20,889 nucleotides of DNA from an uncultured Rivibacter sp. (lineage in GTDB: Bacteria; Pseudomonadota; Gammaproteobacteria; Burkholderiales; Burkholderiaceae), in NCBI GenBank assembly GCA_946480925.1, contig CAMLLU010000085.1:1-20889 (forward strand), read 5' to 3'. Every line of letters starts with the position of its first letter. The first letter of the stretch is position 1. The notes under the pieces are model-generated. The model made no database searches, was not told the DNA's origin, and was given only the letters and a program-made list of their open reading frames with translations. The position numbers and the translations under genes are program-made. Positions 1 through 7,695 of this stretch are shown here, piece by piece.

Positions 1-70
1 GAGGGAACGCCCATGCTCGGGCGCTGGGTCTTACCGGCGACTTACCGGAGTGGTGGCTGTGCTGAAGTGG

Positions 71-227
71 ACCACCCCCGTAGCGGCTTCGCCGCTCCCC
101 CTCAAGGGGGCGACGCCAGCGGACCGGCGAAGCCGGATCCGCGGCGTCCGCTGGGCTGCGGCCGCTGGACGCGGCGCAGAGGTTCATGCGTCGCGGAAGA
201 TGCTCAGCGTCATGGAGCACTGACATG
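71..227. repeat. REP-like hairpin repeat, copy 1
   Basis: The unit opens with ACCACCCCCGT and then folds into consecutive hairpins. Hairpin 1 is AGCGGC-TTC-GCCGCT (82-96), hairpin 2 is CCCCC-TCAA-GGGGG (97-110) and hairpin 3 is CCGGC-GAA-GCCGG (124-136). The tail 113-227 recurs at 353-467 with only two differences (201/441 and 224/464), and the head recurs at 229-272. A diverged third copy follows the MoxR-type gene near 12465. The unit is intergenic, has no coding content and no transposase nearby. It resembles the REP-like, intergenic hairpin elements common in Burkholderiales; the family assignment is by resemblance only. Confidence 0.85.
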
Positions 228-228
228 A

Positions 229-467
229 ACCACCCCCGTAGCGGCTTCGCCGCCCCCCCCTCAAGGGGGGCGAGCCCGGACACGAAAGGTCCTGTGGACG
301 TTTCGCGCCTGGCGAGCGGCCGGGTCGCAAGACCCGGCGCGGCCTGCAAGGCACGCCAGCGGACCGGCGAAGCCGGATCCGCGGCGTCCGCTGGGCTGCG
401 GCCGCTGGACGCGGCGCAGAGGTTCATGCGTCGCGGAAGACGCTCAGCGTCATGGAGCACTGATATG
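229..467. repeat. REP-like hairpin repeat, copy 2 with an 82-bp insertion
   Basis: This copy starts one base after copy 1 ends, so the two are in tandem. Its head (229-272) matches copy 1, with the C-run and G-run lengthened. Its tail (353-467) matches copy 1 over 115 bp with two mismatches. Between them lie about 80 bases that copy 1 lacks, seen as an offset change from 158 to 240 bases. The extra segment contains a strong hairpin, GCCGGGTC-GCAA-GACCCGGC at 319-338, with an 8-bp stem closed by a GNRA-type tetraloop. Confidence 0.85.
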
Positions 468-571
468 GGGCATGCCACGAGCTGCGTGTGCAGCAGTCTT
501 CGTAGACACGCGCCTCACCCTGGCCAGCCCAACCCGACTGAGGATCGCAACAGATCGGGAAGCGCGCCGCT

Positions 572-814
572 TCAGCAGCACCGCCCCATGCGCCCCTTGC
601 TGCCGTAGCGCGCTTCGAGCCTTTCCTTGAAGAACTCCTCGTAGCTCATGGGGGCCTGCTCGGGGTGCGTGGCCTCCATGTGCGTGAGGTAGGCGTCGTA
701 GTCGGGCAGCCCCACCATCAGCCTGAACGACTGCGCCAGGTAGCGCCCGGCCTGGCCGATTTCCTTTGACCAGCGCCGCGGCGCGGCAGCCGTGGGAGCG
801 GTTGCATCGCTCAT
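572..814 (-). CDS. ybdD: YbdD/YjiX family small protein
   Basis: This 80-residue protein belongs to the YbdD/YjiX (DUF466) family, small proteins almost always encoded directly after cstA-type transporters and thought to assist transport. The signature is visible: a central tyrosine/leucine segment with YLTHMEATHPEQAPMSYEEF, then an arginine-rich stretch ending RYGSKGRMGRCC with two terminal cysteines. The length fits the family (about 65-80). It starts 3 bases after the cstA stop without a strong ribosome site of its own, so translational coupling to cstA is likely. The first 15 residues are alanine/proline-rich and poorly conserved in kind. I see no membrane segment. The molecular role within the family is not well defined. 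Confidence 0.93.
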   Translation of the reverse strand: MSDATAPTAAAPRRWSKEIGQAGRYLAQSFRLMVGLPDYDAYLTHMEATHPEQAPMSYEEFFKERLEARYGSKGRMGRCC

Positions 815-817
815 CGC

Positions 818-2899
818 TTACTTGCCGAGCACTGCGGCAGCCCCGGCAGGCATCGGCTCGAACGGCACTTCGTTGGTGGTGGGCTTGTGGGCAGCACGCG
901 CGGCCAGGCAGGCGCGCACGCTGTAGACCAGCACGCTCAGCACTACACCCATGAAGAGCGCGCACAGCGCGGCGTCGAGCCGGTCGTTGAAGATGATGCG
1001 CGACATGGCTTCTGGGGTCTTGGCCGGCGCGATCAGCGCGCCTTGGGCCAGCGCGTCGGCGTACTTGCCAGCGTGTGCCAGGAAGCCCACCTTCGGGTCG
1101 GCCGAGAAGATCTTCTGCCAGCCGGCCGTCAGCGTGCACACCAGCAGCCAGGCGGCCGGCGCCATGGTGACCCACGCGAAACGCTCGCGCTTCATGCGGA
1201 ACAGCACCACGGTCCCCAGCATCAGCGCCACGGCGGCGAGCATCTGATTCGAGATGCCGAACAGAGGCCACAAGGTGTTGATGCCGCCCAGCGGATCGAC
1301 CACGCCCTGGTAGAGGAAGTAGCCCCAGGCCGCCACGCACAGGCCGGTGGCGATGAGGTTGGCTGGCAGCGAGTCGGTGCGCTTCAGCGCGGGCACGAAG
1401 GTGCCCAGCAGGTCTTGCAGCATGAAGCGGCCGGCACGGGTGCCTGCGTCCACCGCGGTCAGGATGAACAGCGCCTCGAACAGGATGGCGAAGTGGTACC
1501 AGAAGGCCATCATCGTCTTGCCGCCGAGCACCTGGTGCAGGATGTGCGCCATGCCCACCGCCAGCGTGGGTGCGCCGCCGGCACGCGCGAGGATGGTGTT
1601 CTCGCCCACGTCCTTCGCGGTTTGCACCAGCACGTCGGGCGTGATCACGAAGCCCCAGGTCGAAAGCGTGTGCGCCACGGCTTCGGGCGTGCTGCCCACC
1701 AGCGCCGCGGGGCTGTTCATCGCGAAGTAGACGCCGGGGTCGATGACGGCCGCGGCGGCGAGCGCCATCACGGCGACGAAGCTCTCAGCCAGCATGCCGC
1801 CGTAGCCGATGAAGCGCGCGTGGGTCTCGTTCTCCAGCATCTTGGGCGTGGTGCCCGAAGAGATGAGCGCATGGAAGCCCGACACCGCGCCGCAGGCGAT
1901 GGTGATGAACAGGAACGGGAACAGGTTGCCCGACCACACCGGCCCGTTGCCCTGCGCGAACTGCGTGACCGCGGGCATCTGCAGGTTCGGCGCCACGATC
2001 ACGATGCCGATGGCCAGCGCGACGATGGTGCCGATCTTCAGGAAGGTGGAGAGGTAGTCACGCGGCGCGAGCAGCAGCCACACCGGGATGGAGGCGGCCA
2101 CGAAGCCGTAGCCGATGAGCATCCACGTGAGGGCCTTGCCGTCGAAGGTGAACATCGGGCCCCACACCGGGCTTTCATGCACCCATTGGCCGGCCACGAT
2201 GGCCAGCATGAGCAGCACGAAGCCGATGACGGACACCTCGCCGATGCGGCCCGGTCGGATGTAGCGCAGGTACACGCCCATGAACAGCGCCACGGGAATG
2301 GTGGCCGCCACGGTGAAGGTGCCCCACGGCGAATGCGCCAGCGCCTTCACGACGATGAGGGCCAGCACCGCGAGGATGATGATCATGATCATGAATGCGC
2401 CGAACAGTGCGATCACGCCGGGCACCGTGCCCATCTCCTGCTTCACCAGGTCGCCCAGCGAGCGGCCGTCGCGGCGGGTGGAGATGAACAGCACGATGAA
2501 GTCCTGCACGGCACCGGCGAACACCACGCCGGCCAGGATCCACAGCAGCCCGGGCAGGTAGCCCATCTGCGCTGCAAGCACCGGCCCCACCAGCGGCCCC
2601 GCGCCGGCGATGGCGGCGAAGTGGTGGCCGTAGAGCACGTACTTGTTGGTGGGCACGTAGTCGAGCCCGTCGTTGTGTCGCCATGCGGGCGTGATGCGGT
2701 TCGCGTCGAGCCCCAGCACGCGTTGCGCGATGAAGAGGCTGTAGTAGCGGTAGCCGATGAGGTAGACGCACACGGCGGCCACCACGATCCACAGGGCGCT
2801 CACCGCTTCGCCGCGACCTAGCGCGACGGTGGCCAGGGCAAAGGCGCCGAGCACGGCGACGAGTAGCCACACGAGGTGGCGGCGGATGACTGCAGACAT
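818..2899 (-). CDS. cstA: Carbon starvation protein A, pyruvate/peptide transporter
   Basis: The 693-residue product is a polytopic inner-membrane protein of the CstA/BtsT family, which imports pyruvate and has also been linked to peptide uptake. E. coli CstA is about 700 residues, so the protein is full length. The N-terminal membrane helix (about residues 9-29) is followed by the family signature near residues 81-113, with YVPTNKYVLYGHHFAAIAGA and then PLVGPVLAAQMG. Many hydrophobic helices follow up to about residue 675. A good Shine-Dalgarno sequence (GAGGAG, 7 bases upstream) fixes the start. Transcription probably begins at a sigma-54-type element at 2971-2986. ybdD follows after 3 bases, and a two-component system lies upstream in the same direction, so it is the likely controller. 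Confidence 0.96.
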   Translation of the reverse strand: MSAVIRRHLVWLLVAVLGAFALATVALGRGEAVSALWIVVAAVCVYLIGYRYYSLFIAQRVLGLDANRITPAWRHNDGLDYVPTNKYVLYGHHFAAIAGAGPLVGPVLAAQMGYLPGLLWILAGVVFAGAVQDFIVLFISTRRDGRSLGDLVKQEMGTVPGVIALFGAFMIMIIILAVLALIVVKALAHSPWGTFTVAATIPVALFMGVYLRYIRPGRIGEVSVIGFVLLMLAIVAGQWVHESPVWGPMFTFDGKALTWMLIGYGFVAASIPVWLLLAPRDYLSTFLKIGTIVALAIGIVIVAPNLQMPAVTQFAQGNGPVWSGNLFPFLFITIACGAVSGFHALISSGTTPKMLENETHARFIGYGGMLAESFVAVMALAAAAVIDPGVYFAMNSPAALVGSTPEAVAHTLSTWGFVITPDVLVQTAKDVGENTILARAGGAPTLAVGMAHILHQVLGGKTMMAFWYHFAILFEALFILTAVDAGTRAGRFMLQDLLGTFVPALKRTDSLPANLIATGLCVAAWGYFLYQGVVDPLGGINTLWPLFGISNQMLAAVALMLGTVVLFRMKRERFAWVTMAPAAWLLVCTLTAGWQKIFSADPKVGFLAHAGKYADALAQGALIAPAKTPEAMSRIIFNDRLDAALCALFMGVVLSVLVYSVRACLAARAAHKPTTNEVPFEPMPAGAAAVLGK

Positions 2900-2970
2900 T
2901 CAATGTCTCCTCGAAGGCACAGCCTGGCCCTCCGCAGGGTTTGGCCGTTGTGATCTGTGCTGCGAGTTTG

Positions 2971-2986
2971 GGCAACGTGAATGCCA
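2971..2986 (-). promoter_or_regulatory. Sigma-54-type -24/-12 promoter for cstA
   Basis: Read on the minus strand this is TGGCATTCACGTTGCC. It has the invariant GG and GC dinucleotides separated by exactly 10 bases and matches the consensus TGGCAYRNNNNTTGCW at all but two defined positions. It would start transcription near 2960, giving a leader of about 60 bases that includes the cstA ribosome site. No second -24/-12 match with correct spacing was noticed in this intergenic region. Activation would need an AAA+ enhancer-binding protein, and none is encoded in the window. Confidence 0.6.
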
Positions 2987-3069
2987 GAAACATCCGTCGC
3001 ACCGCGCAAGCGGGTTGCGTGGGACTACGTAGAGAAGAACCCTGGTTAGCAGGGAAAAGCTGATGCATT

Positions 3070-3166
3070 CACCGCGGAGGCGCAGAGGACGCGGAGGGCC
3101 GCGGAGTGATCTGGGCGTTTCTCCGCGGCCCTCCGCGGTTCTCCACGCTCTTCGCGTCTCTGCGGT
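3070..3166. repeat. Large imperfect inverted repeat between the regulator gene and cstA
   Basis: The inner arms are perfect: 3091-3106 (GCGGAGGGCCGCGGAG) pairs with 3121-3136 around a 14-base loop. The outer arms pair imperfectly, CACCGCGGAGGCGCAGAG on the left against the complement of a stretch ending CGTCTCTGCGGTG at 3166. The whole folds as a long cruciform of about 97 bp. It lies 19 bases past the regulator stop, so it could end that transcript, but no T-run follows on either strand. It could also be a small dispersed element: the CACCGCRGAGGCGCAGAGGA-like arms recall a repeat seen in many bacterial genomes, a memory I cannot verify here. Confidence 0.75.
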
Positions 3167-3185
3167 GGAGCATTTCAAGCGCCGG

Positions 3186-3833
3186 TCAGGCGCGCCGCGT
3201 GTGCTCCACCGCGTACTTGATCAGCTCCGCCTGCCCCTCGATGCCCAGCTTGCGCTTGATGCTCTGGCGGTGCGTTTCCACCGTGCGCACGGAAAGGCCC
3301 AGTGCGGTGGCGATCTGCTTGCTCGACTCCCCACGGCCCAGCGCCGAGAGGATCTCGCTTTCGCGCGGCGTGAGCACCGGCCGCGGCTCCTGGTTGCGAA
3401 AGAGCCGCTTCGACACCGCCGGGCTCAGGAAGGTGCCGCCTGCGGACACCGCCTCGATGGCGGCCACGATCTCGGCCGCCGGCGCGTCCTTCAGCACGTA
3501 GCCGCGTGCGCCGGCCTGCATGGCGCGCTGCACGTATTCGGGGTTGTCGTACATGCTGAGCATCAGCACGCGCAGATCGGGGTACTGCTTGAGCAGGAGC
3601 GCGGTGAGGTCGATGCCGTTCATGTCCTTCATGCCCACGTCCATGAGCACGAGCTGCGGGCGCACGCGGGGCATCTGTTCCAGCGCCTCGAGCGCGTTGC
3701 CGGCCTCGCCCACAGCCGCGATGCCGGGCAGCTGCTCGAGGCGAGCCTTCAGGCCGTCGCGCACCAGCGGGTGGTCGTCCACCAGCAGCACGCGGATCGC
3801 GGGGACGTCATCTTGCTCGTTGTCGTGCGTCAT
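3186..3833 (-). CDS. NarL/FixJ-family response regulator
   Basis: The 215-residue protein has a receiver domain (about residues 14-130) and a LuxR-type helix-turn-helix (about 152-205). The receiver has the acidic pair D19/D20, phosphoacceptor D65 in LVLMDVGM, S93 at the switch position and K115 in GYVLKDAP. The DNA-binding part reads LTPRESEILSALGRGESSKQ and continues with a recognition helix around VRTVETHRQS. It is the partner of the kinase gene directly upstream (20-base gap, same strand). It probably binds DNA when phosphorylated and controls nearby genes, with cstA the obvious candidate. It has no AAA+ domain, so it cannot itself activate a sigma-54 promoter by the classical mechanism. 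Confidence 0.95.
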   Translation of the reverse strand: MTHDNEQDDVPAIRVLLVDDHPLVRDGLKARLEQLPGIAAVGEAGNALEALEQMPRVRPQLVLMDVGMKDMNGIDLTALLLKQYPDLRVLMLSMYDNPEYVQRAMQAGARGYVLKDAPAAEIVAAIEAVSAGGTFLSPAVSKRLFRNQEPRPVLTPRESEILSALGRGESSKQIATALGLSVRTVETHRQSIKRKLGIEGQAELIKYAVEHTRRA

Positions 3834-3853
3834 GGTCTCGTTGCTGTTGCTGC

Positions 3854-5233
3854 TCAGGCCGCCACATGCTGCCGCGCCAGGGCCGCGGCCGGCACGAAGG
3901 TTTCGAGCTGCGTGCCGCCCTGCACGTGCGAGTGGATCTCGAAGCGGCCCTCGACGGTGGCCAGGCGTTCGCGCATGTTGCGCAGGCCGATGCCACGCGT
4001 GGGGTGCTGCATCACGGCGTTGACGTCGAAACCGCGGCCGTCGTCGCTCACGCCCAGCGTGACGCCCGCTTCGTCGAACGCCAGGCGGATCAACACGCCG
4101 TGCGCATTGGCGTGCTTGGCCACGTTGGTGAGCGCCTCCTGCGTCACGCGGAACAGCACGGTCTTCACCTCTTCCGGCAGCTCGAAGGGCTCGCCTTCCA
4201 CTACTGCTTCGGCCACCAGCGCGCCGTGTTCGCCGAATTCACGCGCCAGGTGCTCCAGCGCGGCCGGCAGGCCCAGCGTGTCGAGCAAGGCGGGGCGCAG
4301 GCGGTGCGAGATGCGGCGCACCTCCACCAGCGTGTCGTTCAGCCGTGCCAGCGCCTTGGGCAGCGTGGCCGGCGGCTGCCTGGTGCTGCCACGTTCGAGC
4401 TCGTCGACGGCCGACTCGATGAGCAGCTTGGCCGACACCAGCGTCTGGCTGGTGCCGTCGTGCAGCTCGCGGGCCAGCCGGGCGCGTTCGTCTTCCTGCG
4501 ACTGCACCACCTGCCGCGCCAGCAGGCGCAGCTTGGTTTCGGCGACCTTGTGCTCGCTCAGGTTGAGCAGCAGGCCACTGGCACTGATGAGCGCCACGCC
4601 CAGCACCGCAATGCCGGCGATCCAGGCCATGGTGGCGCGGATGTTCGCGCCCACCTGCTGGTCCAGCTGCGCGAGCGTGGCGTGGATGTCGTCGAGATAC
4701 AGCCCGGTGCCGATCATCCAGTTCCAGCGCGGCAGCGCCACCACGTAGCCCAGCTTGGGCGCCACCTGGCCGGTGGAAGGCTTGCGCCACAGGTAGTCCG
4801 CATAGCCGCCGCCCTGCCTGGCCTGTGCGATGAGCTGCTGGATGGTCGGGCGGCCTTGCGGGTCGCGCAGCTCCCAGAGGTTCTGCCCCACCAGCTCGGG
4901 CTGGCGCGAATGCATGAGCGAAGTGCCCTGCAGGTCGTAGACGAAGAAGTAACCGTCGCGCCCGTAGTCCAGCGATGCAAGCCGGCGGATCGCTTCGTCG
5001 CGCACGGCGGGGTCGTCGCGGCCGCCGTCGTACAGCGGGCGGATGGTGCTGACGGCCAGCTCCACGTAGTGCTGCAGCTCGGCCTGCCTCGCACTCATGT
5101 ATTCGCGCTCCACCAGCGCGCGTTCGCGGCGGGCCAGCTCGCGGTCCTGGTGCAGCACGGTGACGGCGATGAGGCCGAGCGTCACGAGCAGCGGCACGGC
5201 GGCGAGCAGCAGGATCTTGAGCTTGAGGGGCAT
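3854..5233 (-). CDS. Cache-domain sensor histidine kinase (NarL-partner type)
   Basis: I place the start at 5233, giving 459 residues that begin MPLKLKILLLAAVPLLVTLG. A longer frame to 5329 would add 32 arginine/proline-rich residues and intrude on the divergent gene. The order is: membrane helix (about 5-27); periplasmic single-Cache-type sensor (about 35-185) with DGYFFVYDLQGTSLMH and the tail W-N-W-M-I-G-T-G; second helix (about 202-224); HisKA_3 dimerisation helix with phospho-acceptor H258 in ARELHDGTSQT; and an HATPase with N370 in QEALTNVAKH, the G1 box DDGRGFD (398-404) and the G2 box GIGLRNM (414-420). Cache sensors of this kind often bind small carboxylates. With cstA close by, pyruvate or a related acid is a reasonable but untested ligand. 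Confidence 0.94.
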   Translation of the reverse strand: MPLKLKILLLAAVPLLVTLGLIAVTVLHQDRELARRERALVEREYMSARQAELQHYVELAVSTIRPLYDGGRDDPAVRDEAIRRLASLDYGRDGYFFVYDLQGTSLMHSRQPELVGQNLWELRDPQGRPTIQQLIAQARQGGGYADYLWRKPSTGQVAPKLGYVVALPRWNWMIGTGLYLDDIHATLAQLDQQVGANIRATMAWIAGIAVLGVALISASGLLLNLSEHKVAETKLRLLARQVVQSQEDERARLARELHDGTSQTLVSAKLLIESAVDELERGSTRQPPATLPKALARLNDTLVEVRRISHRLRPALLDTLGLPAALEHLAREFGEHGALVAEAVVEGEPFELPEEVKTVLFRVTQEALTNVAKHANAHGVLIRLAFDEAGVTLGVSDDGRGFDVNAVMQHPTRGIGLRNMRERLATVEGRFEIHSHVQGGTQLETFVPAAALARQHVAA

Positions 5234-5340
5234 GAGCAGCGAAGGGGTACGGCGCCCGCCATTGTCGCGGCACCGCCTGCGCGTAAGCAGTGGTTGCGGC
5301 CTGCGCCATGGTGGGCTCCGCGGTGGCACAGTGCATTGCC

Positions 5341-6381
5341 ATGCAGATCCAGCTCACGCAAGGCAAGCCGCAGGCCGAAGCCCTGGTGCTCGACCTGGGG
5401 GCCGACGGCCGGGTGCGGCTCAAGGCCGCGCGGCTGGCCGCTTCGGCCTTGCGGCTCTCGATGGGCGGCATTGCGCTGGCCGTGGACGAGGCCGAGCTGC
5501 ATGATGTGGCCGCCACGCTGAACACCGCGGCGGCCTCGCGCATGCAGCTCGAAGCGCTGTCTGCCGCCGAGCTGCGGCTTCGGGGCGCGCGCTTTTCGCT
5601 GCCGCCGGCCGCACTGCGCGGCAGCGGCGCAGCGGCCGGCATGAGCTGGCAGCTCGACGCGCTGGCCGGCCTGCAAGGTGTGCTGAAGGCGCTCATCACC
5701 GACGCGGCCTGGGTGCTCGATGCCGACGTGCGCGTGCCCATCGACGACGGGCGGATCGACTTCAACCGCGTGACGGTCGAACACCTGGGCCCGGACTCGT
5801 CGATGGGCGTGAGCCACATGGGCGTGTACGTGGACGCGCCGAACGGCCGCACCTACCTCTACATGTTCTCGGGGCCGCAGGTGCCGGGCGTGACCTTCGA
5901 GCACCGCGGCTCGCTGTTCGGCTCGCGCGTCACCGAACGCGGCTCTCTCGACGTGCGCGCGTTTGCCGAATGCCTGCTGCGCCACACCGGCGGCCAGCCC
6001 GTGGGCTGGGCACCGCACCAGACCGCCGCCACGCTGGACCGCACGCGACTGGACGGTGAGTTGCAGCTGGGCGACGGTGCCTTGGGCACTGCGCAGCAGC
6101 ACCTCATGCTCGATGGGCAAGTGCAACGGCGCAACCGCATCGAACTCTCCGCGGCCGTGGTGAGCCGCGAGCTCACGCTGCGCTGGCCCGGATTGTCGGC
6201 CCGCGAAGCGCGTTTCGAACTGCAGGGCCAGCCCGGGCGCACGGGCGCCGTGGCAGCCACGCTGAGCGTGCAGGCCAGCGGGCTGGGCCTGCAGGCGCGC
6301 AGCCAGGCGCCGGCGCTGAACGTCGACGTCGAGTCGCTGACGGTGCGGCAGTTGTTGTGGAACTCGCCAGCTGCCGGCTGA
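5341..6381 (+). CDS. Hypothetical protein, beta-rich, unknown function
   Basis: I do not recognise this family. From ATG at 5341 the product is 346 residues. Upstream in-frame starts exist (GTG 5290, ATG 5308), but none has a good ribosome site. The sequence alternates short hydrophobic and polar runs, as in a beta-rich protein, with many LRL/ALRL-type strands at residues 25-110. The most distinctive part is a central segment around MGVSHMGVYVDAPNGRTYLY, followed by a phenylalanine/glycine-rich stretch with SLFGSRVTERGSLDVRAF. There is no signal peptide, membrane helix or cysteine motif. The overall look recalls lipid-transport or AsmA-like beta-repeat proteins, but this is only an impression. 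It diverges from the kinase gene across 107 bases and converges on the triheme cytochrome gene with a 24-base gap. Base and third-position composition match its neighbours. Confidence 0.72.
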   Translation: MQIQLTQGKPQAEALVLDLGADGRVRLKAARLAASALRLSMGGIALAVDEAELHDVAATLNTAAASRMQLEALSAAELRLRGARFSLPPAALRGSGAAAGMSWQLDALAGLQGVLKALITDAAWVLDADVRVPIDDGRIDFNRVTVEHLGPDSSMGVSHMGVYVDAPNGRTYLYMFSGPQVPGVTFEHRGSLFGSRVTERGSLDVRAFAECLLRHTGGQPVGWAPHQTAATLDRTRLDGELQLGDGALGTAQQHLMLDGQVQRRNRIELSAAVVSRELTLRWPGLSAREARFELQGQPGRTGAVAATLSVQASGLGLQARSQAPALNVDVESLTVRQLLWNSPAAG

Positions 6382-6405
6382 GGGGCCGCATCGCGCTGGC
6401 CGCGT

Positions 6406-7680
6406 TCAGCGCGCACGCAGCACTTCGAGCGCGGAGACCGGCGGTGCCTGGTTGCCCCAGGCGTTGCGGATGTAGCTGATCACCGCCGCGAACTCCGCGT
6501 CGTTGAGCTCGTGCCCGAACGGCGGCATGCCGTAGGGTCGCGGGTTGCCCGCGGTGGCCGGCGGGAAGCCGCCGTTGAACACCACGCGCAACACGTTGGT
6601 GGCGGCAGGCAGCGTGACGGCGCGGTTGCCGGCCAGCGCCACGTAGGCCCCAGGCGCGCCCTCCCCTTGCTTGCCGTGGCAGCCGGCGCAGCGCTCGGTG
6701 TAGACGCGTTCGCCCAGCTGCCTCACGTCGGCTTCCAGCGGCTCGGCTTCGCCGCGGCGGCGCAGCTCGGCCTGCGGCAGCGATTTCAGGAAAACGGCCA
6801 TGGCCTGCAGGTCTGCATCACTCAGGTGCTGCGTGCTGCGGAACACCACCTCGGCCATCGGCCCCATGACGCTGCCGCGCGGCGACACGCCGGTCTGCAG
6901 CAGCTGCGCCACGTGCTCGACCGGCCAGTCGGCCACGCCGGCTTCGACCGAGTTCGCCAGCGAGGGCGCGTACCAGCCCTGCATCGGGATCAACCCACCG
7001 CCCAGCTCGAGGTCGCCACTGGTGGCGCCGAAGACGTTGCGGCTCGAGTGGCAGGCGACGCAGTGGCCCAGGCCACGCACGAGGTAGGCACCGCGGTTCC
7101 ACGTCGCCGGCTTGTCGGCCTCGGGCTTGAACTCGCCGGGTGAAAAGAACAATGCGCGCCACACCGCCAGCGAGACCTGCAGGTTGTACGGAAAGCGCAG
7201 CTCGTGCGCGCGATTGGGCTGCTGCACCGGCGGCAGCGTGCGCAGCCATGCGTAGACGGCGTCGGCGTCTTCGCGGGTGACCTGCGTGTAATTGGGGTAC
7301 GGGAAGGCCGGGTACAGCAGCCGCCCATCCTTCGAGCGGCCGTTGTGCAGCGCACGCCAGAAGTGCGCCGCGCTCCAGCTGCCGATGCCGGTGGCAACGT
7401 CGGGCGTGAGGTTGGTGGAATACACCGTGCCGAACGGCGTGTCGATGCCGCGGCCGCCTGAGAACGGCGCACCGCCGCGGGTGGTGTGGCAGGTCACGCA
7501 GTTGCCGGCACGCGCCAGGTAGGCGCCGCGTTCGATCTGCTGCGGCGTGGGGTTGAAGGCTTCCGGCGTGTCGGGCACGGGGTCTTCATCGCGCAGGTTC
7601 AACACCACTACCAGCACGACCATCAGCGCCACCAGGCCCAGCAGCCCGACCATGGCTTCCTTGTGCGTCGGCTTTCTCAT
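6406..7680 (-). CDS. Membrane-anchored triheme cytochrome c (dehydrogenase-subunit type)
   Basis: This 424-residue protein has an uncleaved N-terminal anchor (about residues 10-29) and a periplasmic body with three heme sites: C61-V-T-C64-H65, C207-V-A-C210-H211 and C331-A-G-C334-H335. The layout of three class I cytochrome domains in about 420 residues, with YSTNLTPD after heme 1, is that of the cytochrome subunit of membrane alcohol, aldehyde or gluconate dehydrogenases (AdhB-like). Such subunits pass electrons from a periplasmic oxidoreductase to ubiquinone or a terminal oxidase. No flavin, PQQ or molybdenum catalytic subunit is next to it; the gene instead follows a diheme cytochrome at a 15-base gap, so the two are probably co-transcribed. 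The substrate-oxidising partner is unknown. Confidence 0.92.
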   Translation of the reverse strand: MRKPTHKEAMVGLLGLVALMVVLVVVLNLRDEDPVPDTPEAFNPTPQQIERGAYLARAGNCVTCHTTRGGAPFSGGRGIDTPFGTVYSTNLTPDVATGIGSWSAAHFWRALHNGRSKDGRLLYPAFPYPNYTQVTREDADAVYAWLRTLPPVQQPNRAHELRFPYNLQVSLAVWRALFFSPGEFKPEADKPATWNRGAYLVRGLGHCVACHSSRNVFGATSGDLELGGGLIPMQGWYAPSLANSVEAGVADWPVEHVAQLLQTGVSPRGSVMGPMAEVVFRSTQHLSDADLQAMAVFLKSLPQAELRRRGEAEPLEADVRQLGERVYTERCAGCHGKQGEGAPGAYVALAGNRAVTLPAATNVLRVVFNGGFPPATAGNPRPYGMPPFGHELNDAEFAAVISYIRNAWGNQAPPVSALEVLRAR

Positions 7681-7695
7681 GTTGGTGCGTACCCC

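Larger units (their letters stand above)
1..571. other. Gene-free left end with duplicated hairpin repeat
   Basis: No convincing gene lies here. The open frames crossing this stretch translate to low-complexity, arginine- and proline-rich sequence, break at repeat boundaries and resemble no family I know. Most of the stretch (71-467) is a duplicated repeat described separately. Positions 468-571 lie downstream of the ybdD stop and show only a weak inverted repeat without a T-run, so I do not call a terminator. Confidence 0.7.

Noticed and set aside
71..467. CRISPR array from the repeated blocks
   Set aside because: There are only two copies, of over 100 bp each, with no regular spacers and no cas genes.
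71..467. Insertion sequence at the left end
   Set aside because: No transposase frame and no terminal inverted repeats with target-site duplication are visible.
468..571. Terminator downstream of ybdD
   Set aside because: Only a 5-bp stem with a large loop and no T-run can be drawn.
186..608. Plus-strand frame through the left-end repeats
   Set aside because: The predicted protein simply translates the repeat twice, with no family resemblance. The repeat hairpins explain the sequence better.
887..2821. A 644-codon open frame on the plus strand opposite cstA
   Set aside because: It is histidine-, arginine- and glycine-rich low-complexity sequence typical of GC-rich antisense frames. The minus-strand CstA protein has clear family signatures over the same bases.
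5234..5329. Extended N-terminus of the sensor kinase
   Set aside because: The added 32 residues are arginine/proline-rich, precede a good membrane helix and would intrude on the divergent promoter region.
5324..5339. A second sigma-54-like match, TGGCAC...TTGC, before the unknown gene
   Set aside because: GG and GC are 11 bases apart instead of the required 10, and the match abuts the start codon, leaving no room for a leader.
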